A stretch of 64,000 nt of DNA from Sphingomonas hankookensis (GTDB taxonomy: Bacteria; Pseudomonadota; Alphaproteobacteria; Sphingomonadales; Sphingomonadaceae), in NCBI RefSeq assembly GCF_028551275.1, contig NZ_CP117025.1, positions 2,968,001 through 3,032,000 of the forward strand. Reading direction: 5' to 3'. Numbering within the stretch: the first letter of the stretch is position 1; the number at the start of each line of letters is the position of its first letter. The translations under genes were made by a program, and so were the position numbers. Under the pieces are notes generated by a model. The model searched no databases, was not told the DNA's origin, and saw only the letters and a list, made by a program, of their open reading frames with translations. Positions 1-6,978 of the stretch are shown here, piece by piece.

Positions 1-377
1 ACCACGCCTTCGACGTCGATCACGTACAGGCGACCACCGACGACCACCGGCGATGCGGCCAGCCGAGTGCGGGTATTGCCGCCCTCGATCCGCGCGCTCC
101 ACACCTGGCGCAACGTGTCGCCCAATGCGACATGACTCATCGATTTCGAGGCGTTGCCGCCGGGCTGCGACCAGTCGGCATTGGTTTCGGCGAGCGGCAG
201 CACGACCTGCAGGTTCGCCAGCGCCGGATCGACCGTGGCGAGGTTTTCGGACGCGAGGATCGGCACGCGCTGTCCGACGACGGGCGTGCGCGCCGGGCCC
301 TTGCCCTTGAGTGCGCCGCAACCGCCCAGCAGCGCCAACGCCGCAACCGCTGCCGAGAGTTTCAGATGCGTCTTCAT
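1..377 (-). CDS. bamB: BamB, outer-membrane protein assembly lipoprotein (5' part only)
   Basis: The reading frame enters from the left window edge, so only about 125 N-terminal residues are visible. It starts with MKTHLKLSAAVAALALLGGCG, a lipoprotein signal peptide with lipobox LGGC. The conserved BamB pattern follows, including NADWSQPGGN and SPVVVGGRLYVIDVEG, the first PQQ-like beta-propeller blade. BamB is the periplasm-facing accessory lipoprotein of the BAM complex that inserts outer-membrane beta-barrels. The gene follows the YfgM-like TPR gene by 28 bases on the same strand. That yfgM-bamB order is conserved in many proteobacteria and supports both calls. Confidence 0.88.
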   Translation of the reverse strand, partial: MKTHLKLSAAVAALALLGGCGALKGKGPARTPVVGQRVPILASENLATVDPALANLQVVLPLAETNADWSQPGGNASKSMSHVALGDTLRQVWSARIEGGNTRTRLAASPVVVGGRLYVIDVEGV

Positions 378-405
378 GGGGAAAGGGTTCCGGTATCGAA
401 GGGGG

Positions 406-1107
406 TTATTGCGCGGCGGCGGCGGGAGCGGCGGGCGCGGCATCGACGCCGAGCGACCCGGCCATCTGCACGGCACGCGCACGCAGGCTTTCGGGCACGC
501 CATCGGTCTGCGCGATCAGGGCAAAGGTCTGTCCGGCCTGCTTGAGCTTGTTCTGGCGGAGATAGGCGACGGCCACCATCTCCCCCGCGCTGCCGAGCCA
601 CGGGCTGCCCTTGTCGGCGAGGCCGCGCAGCCGGTCGATGACCTGCTGCGGCTGCAACGAATCATATTCGACCGCGGTCTGGCGGACGAGCGCCATGTCG
701 CGGAACGGCTGGGCCAGCGTCTCGTCGGCGGCGACCTTGCCGAAGGCGGCGGCCGCGCCCTTGGTATCGTTCTTCGACAGCAGCATGTCGGCCTGGGTCA
801 GCAGGGCGGTGGCGCGCACGGCGTCCTTGTCGGAGGTCGTCAGCTTGCCGACGATCGCGTTCGCCTGCGCGACGCGGCCCTGTTCGATATCGTCGAGCGC
901 GGTGGCGAGCTGTTCGCCCTGTTCGCCGGCCAGCGTGTTCTGGCGATGCTGCCACCAGGTCCAGCCGCCGAACGCAACGAGCGCGAGGAGGACCGCGCCG
1001 ATGATCCACAGGCCGTAGCGCTTGCCGATGTTCGACATCTGCTCACGGCGCAGCTCTTCATCGACTTCGCGGATGAAGGCTTCGTTGTTCTGCGGGGTCA
1101 ACGCCAA
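406..1107 (-). CDS. YfgM-like TPR membrane protein (ancillary SecYEG / periplasmic chaperone type)
   Basis: This 233-residue protein has a short cytoplasmic N-terminus (MALTPQNNEAFIREVDEELR) and one transmembrane helix at about residues 33-50 (LWIIGAVLLALVAFGGW). A helical TPR-like periplasmic domain and an Ala/Pro-rich tail follow. The architecture matches the TPR_21/YfgM family, which contacts the SecYEG translocon and periplasmic chaperones. It lies directly upstream of bamB and is probably cotranscribed with it. Inverted repeat A lies upstream, between this gene and panB. The family call is firm; the exact role in alphaproteobacteria is inferred from the E. coli homologue. Confidence 0.82.
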   Translation of the reverse strand: MALTPQNNEAFIREVDEELRREQMSNIGKRYGLWIIGAVLLALVAFGGWTWWQHRQNTLAGEQGEQLATALDDIEQGRVAQANAIVGKLTTSDKDAVRATALLTQADMLLSKNDTKGAAAAFGKVAADETLAQPFRDMALVRQTAVEYDSLQPQQVIDRLRGLADKGSPWLGSAGEMVAVAYLRQNKLKQAGQTFALIAQTDGVPESLRARAVQMAGSLGVDAAPAAPAAAAQ

Positions 1108-1250
1108 GGGAACAGCTCCAGGGGATAGATCAAGCGCGCTCCTTTAGCCGACGCCCAAGGGAAACGAAAGCGATTGGTCGTAGGGGTGGTTACCGGCACG
1201 GGACCATGGGGAAGCGCGGCTGTGCGGGGGATGAACAACGTTCCCGTTCC

Positions 1251-1332
1251 GTCACCCCGGACTTGATCCGGGGTCCCGCTTTCTTGCTACGGTAGAAGAA
1301 GAAGCGGGACCCCGGATCAAGTCCGGGGTGAC
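1251..1332. repeat. Family A inverted repeat, full copy 1
   Basis: Two 32-base arms (1251-1282 and 1301-1332) are inverted copies that differ only at the loop-proximal base, separated by 18 bases. Each arm also holds a nested hairpin of the form CCCCGGA-n5-TCCGGGG. The outer ends read GTCAC...GTGAC. It lies between the 3' end of panB and the 5' end of the YfgM-like gene. Related copies occur near 3.56, 14.04, 15.41 and 59.54 kb. The size and intergenic placement resemble REP/BIME-like repeats. Confidence 0.92.
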
Positions 1333-1352
1333 GTGGCGGTTGGGGGTTCGTC

Positions 1353-2213
1353 TCAATCCTTCGGCGCGTAGAGTTGCGCTGGGCCGGGGAAGGTCCGCGT
1401 GCGCACCTCGTCGGCATAAGTCGTGACCGCCTTCGCGATATGGCCGGCCATGTCGTCGAACGTCTTCACGAAGCGCGGGGTGCGTTCGAACAGGCCGAGC
1501 ATGTCCTCGGCCACCAGCACCTGTCCGTCGCACGCGGCCGACGCGCCGATGCCGATCGTGGGACAGGCGATGCGCCGGGTGATCTCCACCGCGATCGGTT
1601 CGACCACGCCCTCGATCACCACGGCGAAGGCGCCGGCTTCGGCGACCGCGACCGCATCGGCGACGATCTTTTCCGCCTCCGCTGCGCTGCGCCCGCGCGC
1701 GCCATAGCCGCCAAGCTGGTTCACCGCCTGCGGCGTCAGGCCGACATGGCCCATCACGGGAATGCCCCGCTGCGACAGGAAGGCGACGGTTTCCGCCATC
1801 GCCGTGCCGCCCTCCAGCTTCACCGCCGCGGCACCGGTCGCCTTGAGCAGCATCGCCGCGCTTTCGAACGCTTGTTGCGGGCTGGCCTCATAGCTGCCGA
1901 ACGGCAGGTCGATGACGACCAGCGAATGATAGGAACCGCGCACCACCGCGCTCCCGTGCGCCGCCATCATGTCGAGCGTAACGGGCACAGTCGATGGCAG
2001 GCCGTAGATCACCTGCCCCAGGCTGTCGCCGACCAGCAGCATGTCGCACTGCGCGTCCATTAGCTGCGCCATGCGCACGGTATAGGCGGTCAGCATCACC
2101 AGCGGGGTCTTGCCCTTGGCGGCGCGGATGGCGGGGATGGTCAGCCGCTTCATCGGCGCCGGGGTGGGCGTCGCGCGGCTGGTGGCGGTGTCGATGGTGA
2201 AGGTCGTGGACAT
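1353..2213 (-). CDS. panB: 3-methyl-2-oxobutanoate hydroxymethyltransferase
   Basis: This 286-residue enzyme transfers a hydroxymethyl group from 5,10-methylene-tetrahydrofolate to 3-methyl-2-oxobutanoate, giving ketopantoate, the first committed step of pantothenate and CoA synthesis. It is a cytosolic TIM barrel. The PanB signatures are [19 protein letters not shown], the metal-binding segment LLVGDSLG (Asp at about 63), [17 protein letters not shown] and TIGIGAS. The first 20 residues precede the usual family start ([14 protein letters not shown]). I kept the upstream ATG, but the internal Met at residue 21 is a plausible alternative. No other pan gene is nearby. Confidence 0.95.
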   Translation of the reverse strand: MSTTFTIDTATSRATPTPAPMKRLTIPAIRAAKGKTPLVMLTAYTVRMAQLMDAQCDMLLVGDSLGQVIYGLPSTVPVTLDMMAAHGSAVVRGSYHSLVVIDLPFGSYEASPQQAFESAAMLLKATGAAAVKLEGGTAMAETVAFLSQRGIPVMGHVGLTPQAVNQLGGYGARGRSAAEAEKIVADAVAVAEAGAFAVVIEGVVEPIAVEITRRIACPTIGIGASAACDGQVLVAEDMLGLFERTPRFVKTFDDMAGHIAKAVTTYADEVRTRTFPGPAQLYAPKD

Positions 2214-2236
2214 CCGCGCGGTCTAGCCCGAAGCGA

Positions 2237-2677
2237 TCAGCGAAGCCACCCGCGCGCCGTGCCGTGCCGGGCCACGGCCAATTGCCATAGCGCGATGGCG
2301 AAGATCACCAGCGGGAACGGCACCGTCGCCGCCGCGCCCTCCGCCGCGATCAGGTCGGTCGCCGTAAAGACCCAGCCGAACTGGATCGCGACCGCGAGCA
2401 GCGATGCAGCATAAAGCCCCGCGGCCCAGCGCCGGCCGATCAACAACGCGACGCTGCCGAGCAGCCCGCCCCAGGTGGCGATGCCGTAGATCCAGTTGAA
2501 CCAGCGCGGCAGCGCGGCATAGAAGCGGCGGTCAACCTCGCCCATCGCGGCAAGGGCGGCAGGTCCCATCGTGACCTGGCTGTAGAAGGCGAAGACGCCG
2601 GCTGCGCCCCACAGCAGGAACAGGATGGCGACGATGCGGAACCATGGCGGCGGAGTCCGGACGAACGTCGGTGCCAT
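2237..2677 (-). CDS. Small integral membrane protein of unknown function
   Basis: The protein has 146 residues and about four predicted transmembrane helices: IVAILFLLWGAAGVFAFYS, WIYGIATWGGLLGSVALLIG, AAGLYAASLLAVAIQFGWVF and VPFPLVIFAIALWQLAV. The chosen start has a good ribosome-binding site, GGAGAGGA, seven bases upstream. The longer frame back to 2773 has no such signal and would run into the neighbouring gene. No catalytic motif is visible. The gene lies between panB (23 bases away) and the ArsC-like gene on the same strand. I do not recognise a named family. Confidence 0.72.
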   Translation of the reverse strand: MAPTFVRTPPPWFRIVAILFLLWGAAGVFAFYSQVTMGPAALAAMGEVDRRFYAALPRWFNWIYGIATWGGLLGSVALLIGRRWAAGLYAASLLAVAIQFGWVFTATDLIAAEGAAATVPFPLVIFAIALWQLAVARHGTARGWLR

Positions 2678-2744
2678 GCTGATCCTCTCCACCCGCGATT
2701 CGATACGGCATCGCAATGATGCCTGTGCGTGATGGTTAACGCAC

Positions 2745-3101
2745 TTACCCGGCGATGGCGAATCGCTCCGCATAGCGTTCGGGCTTGAACCCGGTTTCGA
2801 TCCAGCCGTCGCCGACCAGCACCGGGCGGCGGATCATCGACGGCTGGGCCAGCATTAGATCGATCGCGCGGGGTGCGTCGAGATCGACCTTGTCGGCATC
2901 GGGCAGCTTGCGGAACGTCGTGCCGCTGCGATTGAGCAGCGCCTCCCAGCCGAGTGCTTCGACCCATTGTTCCAGCGTCGCGCGGTCGATCCCGGCCTTC
3001 TTATAGTCGTGGAAGGTGTAGCCGATTCCGTTCGTGTCGAGCCAGGTGCGCGCCTTCTTCATCGTGTCGCAGGCCGGAATCCCATATATGGTTATCGTCA
3101 T
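2745..3101 (-). CDS. ArsC/Spx-family protein (YffB-like reductase)
   Basis: This 118-residue thioredoxin-fold protein opens with MTITIYGIPACDTMKKARTW, the YffB/ArsC-family pattern with a single N-terminal Cys (C-D-T-M-K-K-A). The C-terminal half keeps the family's IRRPVLV and GFKPERYAERF segments. YffB-type members are probable glutathione-dependent reductases; arsenate is not an established substrate for this branch. The start has an AAGGAAC ribosome-binding site. Its ATG overlaps the stop of the upstream gene by four bases (ATGA), so the two are probably translationally coupled. Confidence 0.85.
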   Translation of the reverse strand: MTITIYGIPACDTMKKARTWLDTNGIGYTFHDYKKAGIDRATLEQWVEALGWEALLNRSGTTFRKLPDADKVDLDAPRAIDLMLAQPSMIRRPVLVGDGWIETGFKPERYAERFAIAG

Positions 3102-3397
3102 ACGCTCGGTTCCTTTGGTGCAGCATCCGCGCTTGGCAAGTCTCGAAGCCAAAGCGTATCCTTCGCCGATACCTCAAGAATAGCTTCGTTCGAGACAGTC
3201 CTCCACGGCTCGGCAGTAGTGTCGAATTCGATCAACCGATAGCGTCGTTCGCAGGTGAGCCAACTCGTGCAAGGGCAGCGATTGGGAAGTTTATTCCAAG
3301 GAAGCGAAGCGAGGCGGCGCAGTTGCCCATACGCATCTGCCATATCGACAAATTCGCCGATCCACTCGGCGTGCCACTCATCTTCAATTACAAACAT
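3098..3397 (-). CDS. Conserved small hypothetical protein, coupled to the ArsC-like gene
   Basis: The protein is 99 residues long and acidic at its N-terminus (MFVIEDEWHAEWIGEF). A compact central segment is rich in Cys and Trp (LPNRCPCTSWLTCERRY). The three closely spaced cysteines (CPC...C) could bind metal or form a disulfide. The stop overlaps the next gene's start as ATGA, which supports its being a real gene. No signal peptide or transmembrane helix is seen. I recall similar short proteins in sphingomonads but cannot name a domain. Confidence 0.65.
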   Translation of the reverse strand: MFVIEDEWHAEWIGEFVDMADAYGQLRRLASLPWNKLPNRCPCTSWLTCERRYRLIEFDTTAEPWRTVSNEAILEVSAKDTLWLRDLPSADAAPKEPSV

Positions 3398-3554
3398 GGC
3401 TGCCGCTCACGACTTCTACGTACAACCTGACAGATCCCTCGCAATGGGGATGCCGTAGAGGGTAAGGGTCATCGGGTTGCCATCGGTTGCGCAGGAGGAC
3501 GGATGGCGCATAGCGGTTCTGTGACGGAAAGACAGGGTGGCGCCGGGTTCGGCA

Positions 3555-3585
3555 GAAGCGGGACCCGGGTCAAGCCCGGGGTGAC
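3555..3585. repeat. Family A repeat, solitary right arm
   Basis: The segment matches the right arm of family A (GAAGCGGGAC ... GGGGTGAC), with one C missing in the central CCCC run. No partner arm lies within 100 bases on either side. It sits 22 bases past the 3' end of the chemoreceptor gene. The 210-base gap holding it (3398-3607) shows no other feature. Confidence 0.8.
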
Positions 3586-3607
3586 GACCCGATCATGCTA
3601 CGGACCC

Positions 3608-5353
3608 TCACGCCGCCGCGCGGAAGGGGAGCGTGCGGCGGGCCTCGGCCGATAGCTGGAAGCGGTCGACATGCTGGGCGAGGGCTGCCGCCTGATCGGC
3701 GAGGCCACGGGCGGCGGCGGTGCTTTCCTCGACCATCGCCGCGTTCTGCTGCGTCACCGAATCCATCTCGCTGACCGCGATATTGACCTGTTGCAGGCCC
3801 GACGACTGTTCGTCCGCGCCCTTGGCGATCGTCGCGACCAGCCCGGCGATCTCGGCGATGCGGCCGACGATCCGCTCCAGCGCCTCGCCGGTTTCGCCGA
3901 CCAGGTCGACGCCGATCTCGACCTGGTTGCCGCTGGCGAGGATGCGGCTCTTCACGTCGCTGGCGGCATTGGCCGACCGCTGTGCCAGCGCGCGGACTTC
4001 GGAGGCGACCACCGCGAAGCCCTTGCCCGCGTCGCCCGCCCGCGCCGCCTCGACCCCGGCGTTGAGCGCGAGGAGGTTGGTCTGGAACGCGATGCCGTCG
4101 ATGACCGAGATGATGTCGGCGATTTCGTCCGACGCGCGCTTGATCCCGCCCATCGCCTCGACCGCCTGGCGCACGATGCGGACGCCTTCCTCGGCATCGC
4201 CGCGGGTGGCCGCCATCGTCACATTGGCCTGCGCCGCGCCGGTCGCGGTGCTGCGCACGGTCGCGGTGATCTCGTCGAGCGCCGCCGCCGTTTCCTCAAG
4301 GCTCGCCGCCTGCTGTTCGGTGCGGCGCGACAGGTCGTCCGATGCGCTGCTGATGTCCGACGCGCCGTCGCGGATGCCGCCGGTCGAGGCGACCACCGCG
4401 CGCATCGCATCGTTGAGCGCGCCCATCGCCGAATCGAAATCGCTGCCCAGCTTGCGGAACGATCCGGTCAGCGAATCGCCGATCCGTGCGTCCAGATGCC
4501 CCTTCGCCAGCGCGGCCAGCCCGCCGCCGACCACTTCGACCACGCGCTGCTGTTCCGCCTCGCGTTCGGCAGCGACGATCGCGGTGTCGCGGAAGGTTTC
4601 GAGCGCCTGGGCCATCTCGCCCACCTCGTCATGCCGGTCGCGGCCGGGAATGGCCGAAGCGGTGTCCCCCGCCGCCAGCGACCGCATCCGCCCCGCCACC
4701 GCCTCGACCGGCAGCGAGATCGACCGGCCGATGCGATAGGCGCAGAACGCCACCAGCAGCATCACTGCCAGCGCCAGCGCGCTTAGGTAAAGAGCGGCAT
4801 CGAAGATCGCGCCGTTGATCCGGTCGATGAACACCCCCGACCCGATCACCCAGCCCCATGGCGCGAAGCCCGCGACATAGGAGAGTTTCGGCTGCGCTTC
4901 CTTCTGCCCCGGCTTGCTCCAGTGATAGCTGAGGAAGCCCGCGCCCTTGGTCTTCACGATCTGCGCCATCTCGACGAAATGGGTCCGGCCGGTCGCGTCG
5001 CGATAATTGTTGAGGTCGGTGCCGTTCATTTCCGGCTTGGTCGGATGCATCAGCATCGTGGGATGCAGGTCGTTGACCCAGAAATATTCGGTGCCGTCAT
5101 AGCGCATGGTCTTGAGCGTGCCGAGCGCCGCGCGCTGCGCTTCGGCCCGGGTCATGCGCCCGGCGACTTCCTCGTCATGATAATGGACGACGACCGATCG
5201 TGCCGCCTCCACCGCCTGTCGCGTGCTGCGTTCGATGTCGCGGTGCATGACCGAGGACAGGTGGAACAGGCTGATGCACAGCAGCGTGATGAGTCCCAGC
5301 GCGGCGACCACCCCGATCAGATTGATCCGCCCCCGGACCTTCAACTGCAACAT
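3608..5353 (-). CDS. Methyl-accepting chemotaxis protein with single-Cache sensor domain
   Basis: This 581-residue receptor has a transmembrane helix at about 10-32 and a periplasmic single-Cache domain (YDGTEYFWVNDLHPTMLMHP, GAGFLSYHW, FAPWGWVIGSGVFID). A second helix at about 190-212, a HAMP linker and a cytoplasmic signalling coiled coil follow. The hairpin tip reads IAFQTNLLALNAGVEAARAG, with Gly where many receptors have Ala after LNA. Such receptors sense small organic ligands and control CheA. ATG at 5353 was chosen because GAGGGGG lies just upstream; the longer frame starts 54 bases earlier without this signal. No che genes are nearby, so it is an orphan receptor. Confidence 0.93.
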   Translation of the reverse strand: MLQLKVRGRINLIGVVAALGLITLLCISLFHLSSVMHRDIERSTRQAVEAARSVVVHYHDEEVAGRMTRAEAQRAALGTLKTMRYDGTEYFWVNDLHPTMLMHPTKPEMNGTDLNNYRDATGRTHFVEMAQIVKTKGAGFLSYHWSKPGQKEAQPKLSYVAGFAPWGWVIGSGVFIDRINGAIFDAALYLSALALAVMLLVAFCAYRIGRSISLPVEAVAGRMRSLAAGDTASAIPGRDRHDEVGEMAQALETFRDTAIVAAEREAEQQRVVEVVGGGLAALAKGHLDARIGDSLTGSFRKLGSDFDSAMGALNDAMRAVVASTGGIRDGASDISSASDDLSRRTEQQAASLEETAAALDEITATVRSTATGAAQANVTMAATRGDAEEGVRIVRQAVEAMGGIKRASDEIADIISVIDGIAFQTNLLALNAGVEAARAGDAGKGFAVVASEVRALAQRSANAASDVKSRILASGNQVEIGVDLVGETGEALERIVGRIAEIAGLVATIAKGADEQSSGLQQVNIAVSEMDSVTQQNAAMVEESTAAARGLADQAAALAQHVDRFQLSAEARRTLPFRAAA

Positions 5354-5540
5354 GCATCCCCCTCGACCGACCCATTCCGCCCGGTTTTGCCGCGAAATAC
5401 TGAACATCGCGTTTAAGATTCACGCATTTTTCGCGAAATCGACCGGCCGCATCGCGCCGGCGTCCGAACCGCAGCGACCCCATTGACGACCCGTCCGATC
5501 CGCGATAGCCATTGCGAATGCGTATCAATAGCGAGGCTCT

Positions 5541-5969
5541 ATGTACGATCTGATCGACCGGCCGGTATCGGTCCTGTCCCCCGGCGACCGCTTCCTGATC
5601 GATGCGATCCGGTTGTGGGTGGCGGCACGCAGCGCCTGCCAATGTCCCGCCGCGCTGCTGGCGGCGCGCTTCGCCCAATCGGGTGCGCTCGACGCGCTCG
5701 GCGATTTCGACGGGTGGATGACCCAGCTGTCGACCCATGCCCGCGTACCGATCCAGATCAATTGTAAATGCGGGCTTGTGACCGACGATGAATCGGTTCT
5801 CTTGACCTTGGCGCGCGATCTCGTAACGGGACGCGATGCGAAGGCGCGGACCACGCTTTCGCTGCTGGTCGCCGAAGAGGCGATCGCCCCCACTTTTTGC
5901 GCGCTGGCCCGGACGGCGGCAATGCTCGGACAGGTCGGGCTGCCGCCGGGGACCAACGTCAGGACGTAA
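5541..5969 (+). CDS. Conserved hypothetical protein upstream of fpr
   Basis: The protein has 142 residues, is mainly helical and soluble, with no signal peptide. Notable segments are RLWVAARSACQCPAALLAARF, with two closely spaced Cys, and INCKCGLVTDDE, with a CxC. The start is preceded by GAGG. It ends nine bases before fpr on the same strand, so the two are probably cotranscribed. The four cysteines in CxC pairs could bind metal, but this is inference. I do not recognise a named domain. Confidence 0.7.
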   Translation: MYDLIDRPVSVLSPGDRFLIDAIRLWVAARSACQCPAALLAARFAQSGALDALGDFDGWMTQLSTHARVPIQINCKCGLVTDDESVLLTLARDLVTGRDAKARTTLSLLVAEEAIAPTFCALARTAAMLGQVGLPPGTNVRT

Positions 5970-5978
5970 GGATTATCG

Positions 5979-6797
5979 ATGACCGACCGCACCGCCGTCG
6001 TCCACGGCCTCGAACCCACCAACGCGCTGAGCGTCGAGCGCGTGCGTTCGGTGCGCCACTGGAACGAGCATCTCTTCAGCTTCACCATCACCCGCCCGCC
6101 CAGCTTCCGCTTCCGGTCGGGCGAGTTCGTGATGATCGGCCTGCCCGGCGACAACGGCAAGCCGTTGCTGCGCGCCTATTCGATCGCCAGCCCGGCCTAT
6201 GCCGAGGAACTGGAGTTCCTGTCGATCAAGGTGCCGGACGGCCCGCTGACGTCGAAGCTGCAGCAGATCGTGCCGGGCGACGAGATCTTCCTCGGCAAGA
6301 AGCCCACGGGCACGTTGGTCACCGACGCGCTGAAGCCGGGTGAGCGGCTGTTCATGCTGTCGACCGGCACCGGCCTTGCCCCGTTCCTGTCGCTGATCCG
6401 CGACCCGGACGTGTATGAGATGTATTCGTCGATCGTCGTCGTCCATTCGGTGCGCCGCGTGTCCGACCTCGCGTTCCGCACGACGCTGGAATCGTACCTG
6501 TCGGGCGATCCGCTGGTCGAGGATCAGGCGGCGGCGCAGTTCACCTATGTGCCCACGGTCACGCGCGAGGAATTCCACACTACTGGCCGTATCGACGCGC
6601 TGGTCGAGAACGGCACGCTGTTCAGCGCACGGATCGGCGGCGCGCAGGCGTTCGACCCGGCGACCGACCGCATCATGCTGTGCGGATCGACCGAAATGAT
6701 CCGGGATTTCTCGGAATATCTGGAAGGACTGGGGTTCGAGGAAGGGTCGAATGCGAAGCCGGGCGATTATGTGATCGAGCGGGCGTTCGTGGGGTGA
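5979..6797 (+). CDS. fpr: Ferredoxin--NADP+ reductase
   Basis: This 272-residue cytosolic FAD enzyme moves electrons between NADPH and ferredoxin or flavodoxin. The FAD-binding barrel carries LLRAYSIASPAY, the RxYS motif, and the NADP domain carries LFMLSTGTGLAPFLSLIRDP. A LCGSTEMI segment follows, and the C-terminus is YVIERAFVG, as in bacterial subclass I Fpr. Length is normal. A strong hairpin with a T-run follows at 6950-6974. In many bacteria Fpr supports oxidative-stress defence and iron-sulfur metabolism; the downstream convergent gene is an iron-siderophore-type receptor. Confidence 0.94.
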   Translation: MTDRTAVVHGLEPTNALSVERVRSVRHWNEHLFSFTITRPPSFRFRSGEFVMIGLPGDNGKPLLRAYSIASPAYAEELEFLSIKVPDGPLTSKLQQIVPGDEIFLGKKPTGTLVTDALKPGERLFMLSTGTGLAPFLSLIRDPDVYEMYSSIVVVHSVRRVSDLAFRTTLESYLSGDPLVEDQAAAQFTYVPTVTREEFHTTGRIDALVENGTLFSARIGGAQAFDPATDRIMLCGSTEMIRDFSEYLEGLGFEEGSNAKPGDYVIERAFVG

Positions 6798-6817
6798 TCC
6801 CTACCTACCCTACCCAC

Positions 6818-6938
6818 CCCGTTCGGTTCGAGTAGCGATCGAGCCTGTCGAGAGCGCGTATCGAGAACGGGGTTCCGCTGGACAGGCGTTCTCGACGGAC
6901 GCTTCTCGACAAGCTCGAAGCTGCTCGAACCGAACGGG
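6818..6938. repeat. Family B inverted repeat, copy 1
   Basis: This is an imperfect inverted repeat of about 121 bases. The left end CCCGTTCGGTTCGAG pairs with the right end CTCGAACCGAACGGG, and inner segments GAGCCTGTCGAGA and TCTCGACAAGCTC also pair. It lies between the convergent 3' ends of fpr and the TBDR. A close relative, copy 2, sits at 61935-62054 and shares a near-identical right half. Confidence 0.88.
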
Positions 6939-6949
6939 CGTACATAGGG

Positions 6950-6974
6950 GGGGGCGGCACCACCGCCCCCTTTT
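6950..6974 (+). terminator. Rho-independent terminator after fpr
   Basis: An eight-base-pair GC stem (GGGGGCGG / CCGCCCCC) with a five-base loop is followed by TTTT on the plus strand. It lies four bases before the 3' end of the convergent TBDR, so it should mainly end fpr transcription. Confidence 0.75.
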
Positions 6975-6978
6975 CACG

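Noticed and set aside
1190..1533. Short frames across the family A repeat near 1.3 kb
   Set aside because: They translate the repeat itself (for example HPGLDPGSRF, a common artefact of this repeat) and the antisense of panB.
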